The notes beneath the pieces are model-generated. The model worked only from the letters and a program-made list of their open reading frames with translations. It was not told the origin of the DNA and did not search any database. A stretch of 64,000 bases of DNA from NCBI GenBank assembly GCA_963082975.1, contig OY720349.1, positions 60,944,501-61,008,500 on the forward strand. The letters run 5' to 3'. Positions 52,658 through 62,990 of the stretch are shown piece by piece (within the stretch, counting starts at the first letter, position 1; each line of letters begins with the position of its first letter). Origin of the DNA: Labia minor (Eukaryota; Arthropoda; Insecta; Dermaptera; Spongiphoridae). The position numbers were made by a program, and so were the translations under genes.

Positions 52658-55600
52658 ATACTGGTGAGTGCTCAACAGATAGGAAAATCCAAAAATCTTT
52701 TAAATTAAATTGCTTGTCATTAAATGTTAACTCGTTAGTTTCAATGCAAAAAAGAGCAAGCTTGCTTGCACTATTAGAAAAATATAGGCCGGATGTTCTT
52801 ATGTTAAGTGAGACCAAACTTAATAAAATGCATCAAATGTCATTTGCTGAATACAACTTCATTAGGACAGATAATCCAAATGAAAACAATGCAGGAGGAA
52901 CAGCAATATTAATTAAAAAATCATTCAATTATAGGGAAATTCTTAATAGCAAAATATTAAACAATAAAAAAGTAGAATCAACCATAATAAAAATTAAAAT
53001 TGATAATAAAAAAAATCTTTTCCTAATATCAATATACTCCCCAAGTAAAAATGATAGTTTATTTATTGAAGAGCTAGAAAATATTTTCAAAAATCTCAAT
53101 TTAGACCAACAGGACAATTACTTTTATTTGGCCGGTGACTTGAATGCCAAACACGTAAGATGGAATAATAGAAAAAATGACTCTAGAGGGAATAAACTTT
53201 GCAGATGGGTCGGCGATAATGAAATTCAATTCAAAATAAAGCTACTTTGTTCAGAAATTCCTTCCTTCCCAAGAACAGGATCATTTATAGATCTGGTATT
53301 GATAGATACCAGATTAAAAGTAATTAATAAAAAAAATAATTATCAAGTTCCAGTGATTGATTTCGATGGAGATCACTTAGGTCTAATTTCTGAAGTGGAG
53401 CTTCCAGGCTTAGAAATAGAAAATCAAATAAATAAAAACAAATTTAACTTCAAAAAAACAAATTGGCAGCATTTCAAAAATTACCTTAACAAAACTTGTA
53501 CAATTGACCTTTCGGAAAACCAAAATTTAAATAATCAAAAAATAGATGAATCAATAAATTTAATTGAACAACACATTCACTCTGCAATTCAAAAGGCAAC
53601 ACCCAAATTCAAAAGTTTCAACTCAATTGACAAATACGTCACTCATAAAATTAAAAAACTACAAAAAGAAAAAAGTTTTCTAATATCACAAATTAATAAA
53701 TTTTATAAAAATAATTTGAACCGTAACTCTGATGAATTTTTAATCCTGAAGGCTTTACTACGGGAAATTAGAAAAAAAATAAATAACGAAATCAGTCAAT
53801 CAATTAACAATTATTGGAAAAACCAAATTGAAAATATACCAGAAAAAAGCTCATCAGAAACACTTCCAAAAATTAATGGTATTTTCAGAAGGGGACAAAA
53901 AGGGAAGGCAATAAATACAAAAATAAAAATTCCAAACAATAGATTAGAAATTATAGAAAAGGCCGGAATTAAAAGGGAAAATCTAACAAAAGATGCAGAA
54001 GGTAACTTCGTAATTTACGACCCAATTGAAAAGCTTAATATAATGGGATTTCACTTTTCAATGACCCATTTGCAAAATAAAAATTTAGGTACACATGGAC
54101 TAACTAACATTATACAACATTGGACTGATAAACTAAAAACTGAAATACTGACTGACAAACAAAACAATAAAAGAATAAACAAATTTTCAATTCATAACAA
54201 AGCTACAGACCCTATTTTAAAAGACGAACAACTCTCACTGACAAATTTCCAAGAAGTAAAAAACATTTTTAAAACATTAAATAACAAAACATCGACTGGA
54301 ATTGACAAAATTCCAAATTGTGTTCTTAAGCATCTGCCTGATAAAGTAATTGTCTATTTCACCATCATATTTAACAATGCCCTGAGCAATTTATATTTTC
54401 CTGAAAAATGGAAAAAGGCACTATTAATAGCAATCCCAAAAAAAGACAAAGACACATCCATTTTAACAAATTTAAGGCCAATAAGTTTATTACCTTGCAT
54501 TGGAAAGATATTTGAAATAATAATAAATAAAAGGTTGGTCTCAACATGTATAAATAAGAATATCCTACCTGAAACTCAATTCGGTTTTAGATACAAGCAT
54601 TCAACAATTAATGCTATTACAAAATTAAACTCGGACATCTGTTGGGCTCTCAACGGAGGTAATGTGGTTGGAGCGTGTCTGATTGATGTTGAAAAGGCAT
54701 TCGACACAGTCTGGAGAGAAGGCCTAATTTACAAACTATTAAAGAAAGGTTTCGACAAAAACTTAGTGAAAATGATATGGAGCATGATTGAAAACAGATC
54801 ATTCGTAATGAGCGATAGAGGTTTGCAGTCCTCAATCAGCTTTCCGGTTGAAAACGGTTTACAACAGGGTACGATAAACTCGCCAGTTCTATTTAATATA
54901 TTTATAAGTGATATTCTAACAGCATATGAACTAAATGTTAAGAAAGGTCTGAATGCACTGGCATTTGCGGATGACCTGATCATTTATATTTCTGGGAAAA
55001 AAACAGATGAAATTCAACAAAAATTAGAATCTTTAGGCAACAAAATTTTTACTTTTTATAATAATTGGAAATTAAAGATAAATTTAAATAAATGTGAAAC
55101 AATATTATTTAGGCCAACTATTAATAATGGAAACAAAAATTTAAAAAAGAATTGGAAAAATTTTCACATAAGTATAAATGGTCAGGTCATTCCCCATAAA
55201 AACACAGTTCGTTATCTAGGCGTACATTTAGATGAAAGACTAATGTTCAAAAATCACATAAATATTCAATTAGCCAAGGCCAGAGCAGCATTCATGTCGT
55301 TAAAATGGCTATTCTATAGTCCGTATTTAAAGCCAAAAATAAAAATTCAATGCTATAGTCTATTTGTTAGACCAATTGTAACATACGGTTCAAGTATATG
55401 GTTCAACCAAAACGCATCAACAATGGAGAAAATTCGTGTGTTTGAAAGGAAATGCTTAAGAGCTTGTTTGGGGATATGGAGGGCTCGAGAAACCAGCTAT
55501 CAGAAATTTATAAATAATGAAACAATCTACAATCTGGCGAATTTAAATAGAATAGATTGCTTCATTATTAAATTAATAAGAAAATTTTATAGCAGAATTA

Positions 55601-56471
55601 TAAATAATGACGAAAATAGTTTGGTTTCGGGTGCGGCACTTCCAAACGACCCGTATTATAAAGAAACTCTAGAAACGGGATTTATTCCACCAGAAGCATT
55701 TCCTTTCTTAGATGCCCAGGGATATATACAAGACTCTAATAATATTCCTATAATTTATCATGTATATAGAAATAGTAATGATAAAAGAATCAAATACGAT
55801 CCCTTCCTAGACGGACAGGACCAGTATAGATTTTATAGATTTAGTCGTGCGATCTCGGATAGGGATAAAAAAGAAAAGTTAAATAATAAAAACTACTGGT
55901 GGTTTGATAATCAATAAGTTTACTAGTTGAAAAAGTGAGGATGAGAAATGTATCCGTTATTTGATTTCTTTTATCTTTTCTTTCTTGAGTGAATCTTATT
56001 ATTCATATTATAATCATTATAAAAATTGTAGCATAAGTTAATTTATTTCTTTTCTTATTATATTAGCAATTATTAATAAACATTAAGTTAATTTTTTTCT
56101 TTTTTCTTTTTTTATATATCTTAATTTATGTAAATGAGGGGAAAGGAAAAAAAAAAAAAGAATTATAAAAATTCAAGTAGTGATAAGTTAAATAAAAAAT
56201 ATATTTTTTTTCAGGTTTTTATAAAGCCAATTTTTCCTGAAAATTTTTTTAAAAAATAAGATTATATAAACTTAATAATTATATATTAAAAACAATTACT
56301 TTCCTAGTGTACAAATAATTTAAGCATAATAACGTATATACATAAAATGTATAATGTTATAAATCAAATGTAAATAATATGTAAATCCCAATGTGTTTGG
56401 GGATTTGGTTCTTTGTAAATATAACTGTAATTTGGCTCAATAAACACATTTTTCTAAAAAAAAATAAAAAA
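51131..56471 (+). mobile_element. Element B7: full-length copy
   Basis: A 5341-bp copy. ORF1 matches B6 and ORF2 matches B5; the 3' UTR (55918-56471) has the A9-T-A6 tail of both. It appears to be a product of exchange among B5, B6 and a close relative. Confidence 0.95.
52654..55917 (+). CDS. B7 ORF2: endonuclease-reverse transcriptase
   Basis: 1087 aa, ATGA overlap, catalytic residues intact. Diagnostic residues as in B5 (L250-P251, R370, N378, then S399 to P1000 of B2 type), unlike B6 at 370, 378 and 822. Confidence 0.95.
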   Translation: MNTGECSTDRKIQKSFKLNCLSLNVNSLVSMQKRASLLALLEKYRPDVLMLSETKLNKMHQMSFAEYNFIRTDNPNENNAGGTAILIKKSFNYREILNSKILNNKKVESTIIKIKIDNKKNLFLISIYSPSKNDSLFIEELENIFKNLNLDQQDNYFYLAGDLNAKHVRWNNRKNDSRGNKLCRWVGDNEIQFKIKLLCSEIPSFPRTGSFIDLVLIDTRLKVINKKNNYQVPVIDFDGDHLGLISEVELPGLEIENQINKNKFNFKKTNWQHFKNYLNKTCTIDLSENQNLNNQKIDESINLIEQHIHSAIQKATPKFKSFNSIDKYVTHKIKKLQKEKSFLISQINKFYKNNLNRNSDEFLILKALLREIRKKINNEISQSINNYWKNQIENIPEKSSSETLPKINGIFRRGQKGKAINTKIKIPNNRLEIIEKAGIKRENLTKDAEGNFVIYDPIEKLNIMGFHFSMTHLQNKNLGTHGLTNIIQHWTDKLKTEILTDKQNNKRINKFSIHNKATDPILKDEQLSLTNFQEVKNIFKTLNNKTSTGIDKIPNCVLKHLPDKVIVYFTIIFNNALSNLYFPEKWKKALLIAIPKKDKDTSILTNLRPISLLPCIGKIFEIIINKRLVSTCINKNILPETQFGFRYKHSTINAITKLNSDICWALNGGNVVGACLIDVEKAFDTVWREGLIYKLLKKGFDKNLVKMIWSMIENRSFVMSDRGLQSSISFPVENGLQQGTINSPVLFNIFISDILTAYELNVKKGLNALAFADDLIIYISGKKTDEIQQKLESLGNKIFTFYNNWKLKINLNKCETILFRPTINNGNKNLKKNWKNFHISINGQVIPHKNTVRYLGVHLDERLMFKNHINIQLAKARAAFMSLKWLFYSPYLKPKIKIQCYSLFVRPIVTYGSSIWFNQNASTMEKIRVFERKCLRACLGIWRARETSYQKFINNETIYNLANLNRIDCFIIKLIRKFYSRIINNDENSLVSGAALPNDPYYKETLETGFIPPEAFPFLDAQGYIQDSNNIPIIYHVYRNSNDKRIKYDPFLDGQDQYRFYRFSRAISDRDKKEKLNNKNYWWFDNQ

Positions 56472-56567
56472 GCACCGGTTCTCGTCTGATCACCGAAGTT
56501 AAGCAACATCGAGCGCGGTTAGTACTTGGATGGGTGACCGCTTGGGAACACCGCGTGCCGTTGCCCT
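56472..56567 (+). pseudogene. 5S rRNA 3' fragment (nt 25-120), right flank of B7
   Basis: 5S nucleotides 25-120; right target-site duplication at 56472-56486. Confidence 0.96.
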
Positions 56568-57523
56568 TAAATTCTATTTTTGTTTTTTGGTTTTCCTTTT
56601 CACATTTTGACTTTAAAATTTCATCCTATCTTTTTAATCAAGTCTCTTTATTATATTTCTATTTAATTCTAATATTATATTCATACAATTTGCAAATAAT
56701 GAATAAATAAAATTACTCACATTTTCAAAAAATAATTCATAACATTACTTTTAGAAAACCTCGTTATTCATTTTATTAATTTGTAAATTACCTCTTCGAC
56801 ATAATCAACATCTTTATATGAAAATGTACTGAATTCTTTTCAGCCTGTTGGTATTTTTCTTTTAAGAATACAAAAATAAAACTTTCCCTAACATTATAGG
56901 AAATAGGAAATACATTATAAATGAAACTATTCGAATATCTTTTTATTGATGTAACCAAACCCTCCCTCACTCACTCTGTTTTAGACAAAACACATTGAAT
57001 GAATGAAATAACAAGAAAATTTAACTATTTTATACTTTTATAATTGCAAACAAGAGTGGTTTCTATGGAAATATTATTAAGAATTGGAAAAAAAAAAAAA
57101 AAAAAAAAAAAAAAGAAAAATTATATCGCGAAAATAAATAAAAATATATACCCTAATAACTATTAAAATTCTTACCCATTGAACTTATCAAATGTCCATG
57201 TCATAAATTTTATTCTAAACAATACAGACAGCTCCCGTCTACCATTTGTCAAATTAGTTATTATTTTACATCCTACTTTCGAAAAAAATAAACAAAAAGG
57301 AAAAAAAAAATTCAAATAGCTATATTGCCTTTATTTTATGATTATTCTTTCTCTACCTCTCTTTGAGATGTCATAAATTGAAATTTGTTAAACAATAAAA
57401 CAACCAAACCACCACCACCAATACGTATATACGTATATATATTTGAAAATTGAACATTAATGTATCAATTTGTTCATTAATAATTGATTTTATTTAATAG
57501 ATGGAGAGTAATTTTAAATCAGT
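56568..57523 (+). other. 5S intergenic spacer S15
   Basis: Spacer of 956 bp with the S11/S13 variants (ACTTTTA, CAGCCTG, AGAAAATTT, GTTATT). It joins two interrupted units directly. No gene is seen. Confidence 0.92.
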
Positions 57524-57562
57524 GGCAACGGCCATATCATGTTGAATGCACCGGTTCTCGTC
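57524..57562 (+). pseudogene. 5S rRNA 5' fragment (nt 1-39), left flank of B8
   Basis: 5S nucleotides 1-39; ATG for ORF1 at 57539-57541. Left target-site duplication at 57548-57562. Confidence 0.96.
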
Positions 57563-59089
57563 AGTTCTAGTCGAGCATCGGTACGGTTAACATCTCCTTC
57601 CAGAGTGGAGACCCCGAGCCCGAACAATAACCCGCCTACGGATCCCAAGCCCGGCCTACCTGCCAAGCCCTTGGGCCAGCCCTTAGAATTGCCTCCGAGC
57701 AAAGCTAAAACTATCAGTGTGCAGACTAAAGGTCTTTCGAACAAGAAAGCTTTTGAGTTATTAATTAACTCAAAAAGATCCTTAACGAAAGCTGACGTGA
57801 AACGTCTAAGTGTTAGAATGTCGACAGGCAAGAAAAATTCTTCGAGTGGGGTTACAAGTAACTCCAAAATGCAGGCTCTCGAAAACGAGAACAAAGAGTT
57901 AAGAAAAAAAATACAAGAATTGGAAGATTTAATCAAAAACCAAATTTCAACAGCAACAGTTGAAATGGAAGAAGATAACGCCGAGATTAATAATTGGACG
58001 GAGGTCACAAGAAAAAGAAAAGCAGGTAAAGAATCTTTAGTGCCTCAATCCAATAAAAAGCTGCTGACCGGTGAAACAACAATAAATGAAAATCCTAAAA
58101 AAATCACTACTCCGCAGGTGGAAAAGACATCAGCAAACGAGAAATGTCCACCAATATCAATCAACAACGATATCGCGGTCCAAGTGATACAGATTATGAA
58201 GACTTTTTCAAAACATTTTGAAATCAAACGAAGACCGGGTTCGAAAATGTCTAATATAATCACCCAATCAATGGATGATTATAAAAAAATAATTGCCAAA
58301 CTAAGAGAAAGGAAGTATGAATTTTTTACATTTACTCCAAAATGTGAAAAATATCAGACATTTCTTCTCAAAGGGTTGGCTCTCGAAACGAGTGAAGAAA
58401 TCGTGAAAGAAGAATTAGATATTCACAAGAATATAAAATTCACCAAAATAGAGAGATTCGCAACAAAAAAATCCAAGGACGAAAAGAAAACTCTTCCCAT
58501 GTTCTTAATCCAAATAAGCCCGGACAGCAAATTTAAAGACTTAAAAGAAATTAAAACCATATTTCATCAAAGGATTCACTGGGAAAACATAAAAAAACAA
58601 CAAATGATGCAATGTTACAATTGCCAACGCATGGGTCACTCATCTCACTCATGCAATATGGAATCAAGATGTGTTAAATGTAACACAAAACATGAAAAAG
58701 GTCAGTGCCAAATTACAATTGATGCAGACAAATCAAAAATTTTCTGTGTCAATTGTAAAGAATACGGCCACCCGGCTTCATACAAGGGTTGTCCAGAAAA
58801 AAGAAAATTAATGGATAAAATAAAGAACAAGAAGAATGAAGAAAAAGACAATAAAATAAATAGGGTGAACCGAATTACCAAGATGGTTAATCCAGGTATG
58901 TCATTCGCCGCAGCGGTGAATAATAATAGTGAAAGTGATTTAAGCAAAGCATCAAATAGTGAAAGTGCTACAGTGCAAAGTGCTCCCCTCGAAAATAATG
59001 TTGAAAGCAGACTGCAGAGAATGGAAAATGCAATTCAACAACTTACAATCAGCATGCAAATAATTGCCAACTTACTACAACCTCAATGA
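57539..59089 (+). CDS. B8 ORF1: gag-like zinc-knuckle protein
   Basis: 516 aa, started by the 5S ATG. Arg16, Pro53, Asp146 and Asp395 as in B4, plus private Asn200, Ala396, Glu465, Leu468, Ser469, Ala471 and Ala477. The changes cluster in the linker (465-477) between the Lys-rich segment and the C-terminal helix; the zinc knuckles are untouched. Confidence 0.92.
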   Translation: MLNAPVLVSSSRASVRLTSPSRVETPSPNNNPPTDPKPGLPAKPLGQPLELPPSKAKTISVQTKGLSNKKAFELLINSKRSLTKADVKRLSVRMSTGKKNSSSGVTSNSKMQALENENKELRKKIQELEDLIKNQISTATVEMEEDNAEINNWTEVTRKRKAGKESLVPQSNKKLLTGETTINENPKKITTPQVEKTSANEKCPPISINNDIAVQVIQIMKTFSKHFEIKRRPGSKMSNIITQSMDDYKKIIAKLRERKYEFFTFTPKCEKYQTFLLKGLALETSEEIVKEELDIHKNIKFTKIERFATKKSKDEKKTLPMFLIQISPDSKFKDLKEIKTIFHQRIHWENIKKQQMMQCYNCQRMGHSSHSCNMESRCVKCNTKHEKGQCQITIDADKSKIFCVNCKEYGHPASYKGCPEKRKLMDKIKNKKNEEKDNKINRVNRITKMVNPGMSFAAAVNNNSESDLSKASNSESATVQSAPLENNVESRLQRMENAIQQLTISMQIIANLLQPQ

Positions 59090-62000
59090 ATACTGGTGAG
59101 TGCTCAACAGATAGGAAAATCCAAAAATCTTTTAAATTAAATTGCTTGTCATTAAATGTTAACTCGTTAGTTTCAATGCAAAAAAGAGCAAGCTTGCTTG
59201 CACTATTAGAAAAATATAGGCCGGATGTTCTTATGTTAAGTGAGACCAAACTTAATAAAATGCATCAAATGTCATTTGCTGAATACAACTTCATTAGGAC
59301 AGATAATCCAAATGAAAACAATGCAGGAGGAACAGCAATATTAATTAAAAAATCATTCAATTATAGGGAAATTCTTAATAGCAAAATATTAAACAATAAA
59401 AAAGTAGAATCAACCATAATAAAAATTAAAATTGATAATAAAAAAAATCTTTTCCTAATATCAATATACTCCCCAAGTAAAAATGATAGTTTATTTATTG
59501 AAGAGCTAGAAAATATTTTCAAAAATCTCAATTTAGACCAACAGGACAATTACTTTTATTTGGCCGGTGACTTGAATGCCAAACACGTAAGATGGAATAA
59601 TAGAAAAAATGACTCTAGAGGGAAAAAACTTTGCAGATGGGTCGGCGATAATGAAATTCAATTCAAAATAAAGCTACTTTGTTCAGAAATTCCTACCTTC
59701 CCAAGAACAGGATCATTTATAGATCTGGTATTGATAGATACCAGATTAAAAGTAATTAATAAAAAAAATAATTATCAAGTTCCAGTGATTGATTTCGATG
59801 GAGATCACTTAGGTCTAATTTCTGAAGTGGAGTTTTCAGGCTTAGAAATAGAAAACCAAACAAATAAAAACAAATTTAACTTCAAAAAAACAAATTGGCA
59901 GCATTTCAAAAATTACCTTAACAAAACTTGTACAATTGACCTTTCGGAAAACCAAAATTTAAATAATCAAAAAATAGATGAATCAATAAATTTAATTGAA
60001 CAACACATTCACTCTGCAATTCAAAAGGCAACACCCAAATTCAAAAGTTTCAACTCAATTGACAAATACGTCACTCATAAAATTAAAAAACTACAAAAAG
60101 AAAAAAGTTTTCTAATATCACAAATTAATAAATTTTATAAAAATAATTTGAACCGTAACTCTGATGAATTTTTAATCCTGAAGGCTTTACTACGGGAAAT
60201 TAGAAAAAAAATAAATAACGAAATCAGTCAATCAATTAACAATTATTGGAAAAACCAAATTGAAAATATACCAGAAAAAAACTCATCAGAAACACTTCCA
60301 AAAATTAATGGTATTTTCAGAAGGGGACAAAAAGGGAAGGCAATAAATACAAACATAAAAATTCCAAACAATAGATTAGAAATTATAGAAAAGGCCGGAA
60401 TTAAAAGGGAAAATCTAACAAAAGATGCAGAAGGTAACTTCGTAATTTACGACCCAATTGAAAAGCTTAATATAATGGGATTTCACTTTTCAATGACCCA
60501 TTTGCAAAATAAAAATTTAGGTACACATGGACTAACTAACATTATACAACATTGGACTGATAAACTAAAAACTGAAATACTGACTGACAAACAAAACAAT
60601 AAAAGAATAAACAAATTTTCAATTCATAACAAAGCTTCAGACCCTATTTTAAAAGACGAACAACTCTCACTGACAAATTTCCAAGAAGTAAAAAACATTT
60701 TTAAAACATTAAATAACAAAACATCGACTGGAATTGACAAAATTCCAAATTGTGTTCTTAAGCATCTGCCTGATAAAGTAATTGTCTATTTCACCATCAT
60801 ATTTAACAATGCCCTGAGCAATTTATATTTTCCTGAAAAATGGAAAAAGGCACTATTAATAGCAATCCCAAAAAAAGACAAAGACACATCCATTTTAACA
60901 AATTTAAGGCCAATAAGTTTATTACCTTGCATTGGAAAGATATTTGAAATAATAATAAATAAAAGGTTGGTCTCAACATGTATAAATAAGAATATCCTAC
61001 CTGAAACTCAATTCGGTTTTAGATACAAGCATTCAACAATTAATGCTATTACAAAATTAAACTCGGACATCTGTTGGGCTCTCAACGGAGGTAATGTGGT
61101 TGGAGCGTGTCTGATTGATGTTGAAAAGGCATTCGACACAGTCTGGAGAGAAGGTCTAATCTACAAACTATTAAAGAAAGGTTTCGACAAAAACCTAGTG
61201 AAAATGATATGGAGCATGATTGAGAACAGATCATTCGTAATGAGCGATAGAGGTTTGCAGTCCTCAATCAGCTTTCCGGTTGAAAACGGTTTACAACAGG
61301 GTACGATAAACTCGCCAGTTCTATTTAATATATTTATAAGTGATATTCTAACAGCATATGAACTAAATGTTAAGAAAGGTCTGAATGCACTGGCATTTGC
61401 GGATGACCTGATCATTTATATTTCTGGGAAAAAAACAGATGAAATTCAACAAAAATTAGAATCTTTAGGCAACAAAATTTTTACTTTTTATAATAATTGG
61501 AAATTAAAGATAAATTTAAATAAATGTGAAACAATATTATTTAGGCCAACTATTAATAATGGAAACAAAAATTTAAAAAAGAATTGGAAAAATTTTCACA
61601 TAAATATAAATGGTCAGGTCATTCCCCATAAAAACACTGTTCGTTATCTAGGCGTACATTTAGATGAAAGACTAATGTTCAAAAATCACATAAATATTCA
61701 ATTAGCCAAGGCCAGAGCAGCATTCATGTCGTTAAAATGGCTATTCTATAGTCCGTATTTAAAGCCAAAAATAAAAATTCAATGCTATAGTTTATTTGTT
61801 AGACCAATTGTAACATACGGTTCAAGTATATGGTTCAACCAAAACGCATCAACAATGGAGAAAATTCGTGTGTTTGAAAGGAAATGCTTAAGAGCTTGTC
61901 TGGGGATGTGGAGGGCTCGAGAAACCAGCTATCAGAAATTTATAAATAATGAAACAATCTACAGTCTGGCGAATTTAAATAGAATAGATTGCTTCATTGT

Positions 62001-62894
62001 TAAATTAATAAGAAAATTTTATAGCAGAATTGTAAATAATGACGAAAATAGTTTGGTTTCGGGTGCGGCACTTCCACACGACCAGTATTATAAAAAAACT
62101 CTAGAAACGGGATTTATTCCACCAGAAGCATTTCCTTTCTTAGATGCCCAGGGATATATACAAGACTCTAATAATATTCCTATAATTTATCATGTATATA
62201 GAAATAGTAATGACAAAAGAATCAAATACGATCCCTTCCTAGACGGACAGGACCAGTATAGATTTTATAGATTTAGTCGTGCGATCTCGGATAGGGATAA
62301 AAAAGAAAAATTAAATAATAAAAACTACTGGTGGTTTGATAATCAATAAGTTTACTAGCTGAAAAAGAGAGGAGGAGAAATATATCCGTTATTTGATTTC
62401 TTTTATCTTTTCTTTATTGATTGAATCTTATTATTCATATTATAATCATTATAAAAATTGTAGCATAAGTTAATTTATTTATTTTCTTATTATATTAGAA
62501 ATTATTAATAAACATTAAGTTAATTTTTTCTTTTTTTCTTTTTTTATATATCTTAATTTATGTAAAGGAGGGGAAAGGAAAAAAAAAAGAATTATAAAAA
62601 TTCAAGTAGTGATAAGTTAAATAAAAAATATATTTTTTTTTCAGGTTTTTATAAAGCCAATTTTTCCTGAAAATTTTTTAAAAAATAAATTTATATAAAC
62701 TTAATAATTATATATTAAAAACAATTACTTTCCTAGTGTATAAATAATTTAAGCATAATAACGTATATACATAAAATGTATAATGTTATTAATCAAATGT
62801 AAATAATATGTAAATCCCAATGTGTTTGAGGATTTTGTTCATTGTAAATTTAACTGTAATTTGGCTCAATAAACACATTTTTCTAAAAAAAAAA
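57563..62894 (+). mobile_element. Element B8: full-length, most diverged B copy
   Basis: A 5332-bp copy. It carries the most private changes, in both ORFs and in the 3' UTR (62350-62894, e.g. GAGAGGAGGAG, TTATTGATTG, GTGTATAAATAA). Its tail is a plain run of ten A, unlike the other B tails. It probably represents a separate insertion or an older branch, though it shares M941, H998 and Q1000 with B1. Confidence 0.95.
59086..62349 (+). CDS. B8 ORF2: endonuclease-reverse transcriptase
   Basis: 1087 aa, ATGA overlap, catalytic residues intact. V168, F250-S251, T259 (B2), L355, R370, N378, N399 (B1), T403 (B2), N423 (B1), T471, N477 (B2), S518, M941, H998, Q1000 (B1). Private residues: K180, T204, N840, S960, V971, V983, K1004. 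Confidence 0.95.
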   Translation: MNTGECSTDRKIQKSFKLNCLSLNVNSLVSMQKRASLLALLEKYRPDVLMLSETKLNKMHQMSFAEYNFIRTDNPNENNAGGTAILIKKSFNYREILNSKILNNKKVESTIIKIKIDNKKNLFLISIYSPSKNDSLFIEELENIFKNLNLDQQDNYFYLAGDLNAKHVRWNNRKNDSRGKKLCRWVGDNEIQFKIKLLCSEIPTFPRTGSFIDLVLIDTRLKVINKKNNYQVPVIDFDGDHLGLISEVEFSGLEIENQTNKNKFNFKKTNWQHFKNYLNKTCTIDLSENQNLNNQKIDESINLIEQHIHSAIQKATPKFKSFNSIDKYVTHKIKKLQKEKSFLISQINKFYKNNLNRNSDEFLILKALLREIRKKINNEISQSINNYWKNQIENIPEKNSSETLPKINGIFRRGQKGKAINTNIKIPNNRLEIIEKAGIKRENLTKDAEGNFVIYDPIEKLNIMGFHFSMTHLQNKNLGTHGLTNIIQHWTDKLKTEILTDKQNNKRINKFSIHNKASDPILKDEQLSLTNFQEVKNIFKTLNNKTSTGIDKIPNCVLKHLPDKVIVYFTIIFNNALSNLYFPEKWKKALLIAIPKKDKDTSILTNLRPISLLPCIGKIFEIIINKRLVSTCINKNILPETQFGFRYKHSTINAITKLNSDICWALNGGNVVGACLIDVEKAFDTVWREGLIYKLLKKGFDKNLVKMIWSMIENRSFVMSDRGLQSSISFPVENGLQQGTINSPVLFNIFISDILTAYELNVKKGLNALAFADDLIIYISGKKTDEIQQKLESLGNKIFTFYNNWKLKINLNKCETILFRPTINNGNKNLKKNWKNFHININGQVIPHKNTVRYLGVHLDERLMFKNHINIQLAKARAAFMSLKWLFYSPYLKPKIKIQCYSLFVRPIVTYGSSIWFNQNASTMEKIRVFERKCLRACLGMWRARETSYQKFINNETIYSLANLNRIDCFIVKLIRKFYSRIVNNDENSLVSGAALPHDQYYKKTLETGFIPPEAFPFLDAQGYIQDSNNIPIIYHVYRNSNDKRIKYDPFLDGQDQYRFYRFSRAISDRDKKEKLNNKNYWWFDNQ

Positions 62895-62990
62895 GCACCG
62901 GTTCTCGTCTGATCACCGAAGTTAAGCAACATCGAGCGCGGTTAGTACTTGGATGGGTGACCGCTTGGGAACACCGCGTGCCGTTGCCCT
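62895..62990 (+). pseudogene. 5S rRNA 3' fragment (nt 25-120), right flank of B8
   Basis: 5S nucleotides 25-120; right target-site duplication at 62895-62909. Confidence 0.96.
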
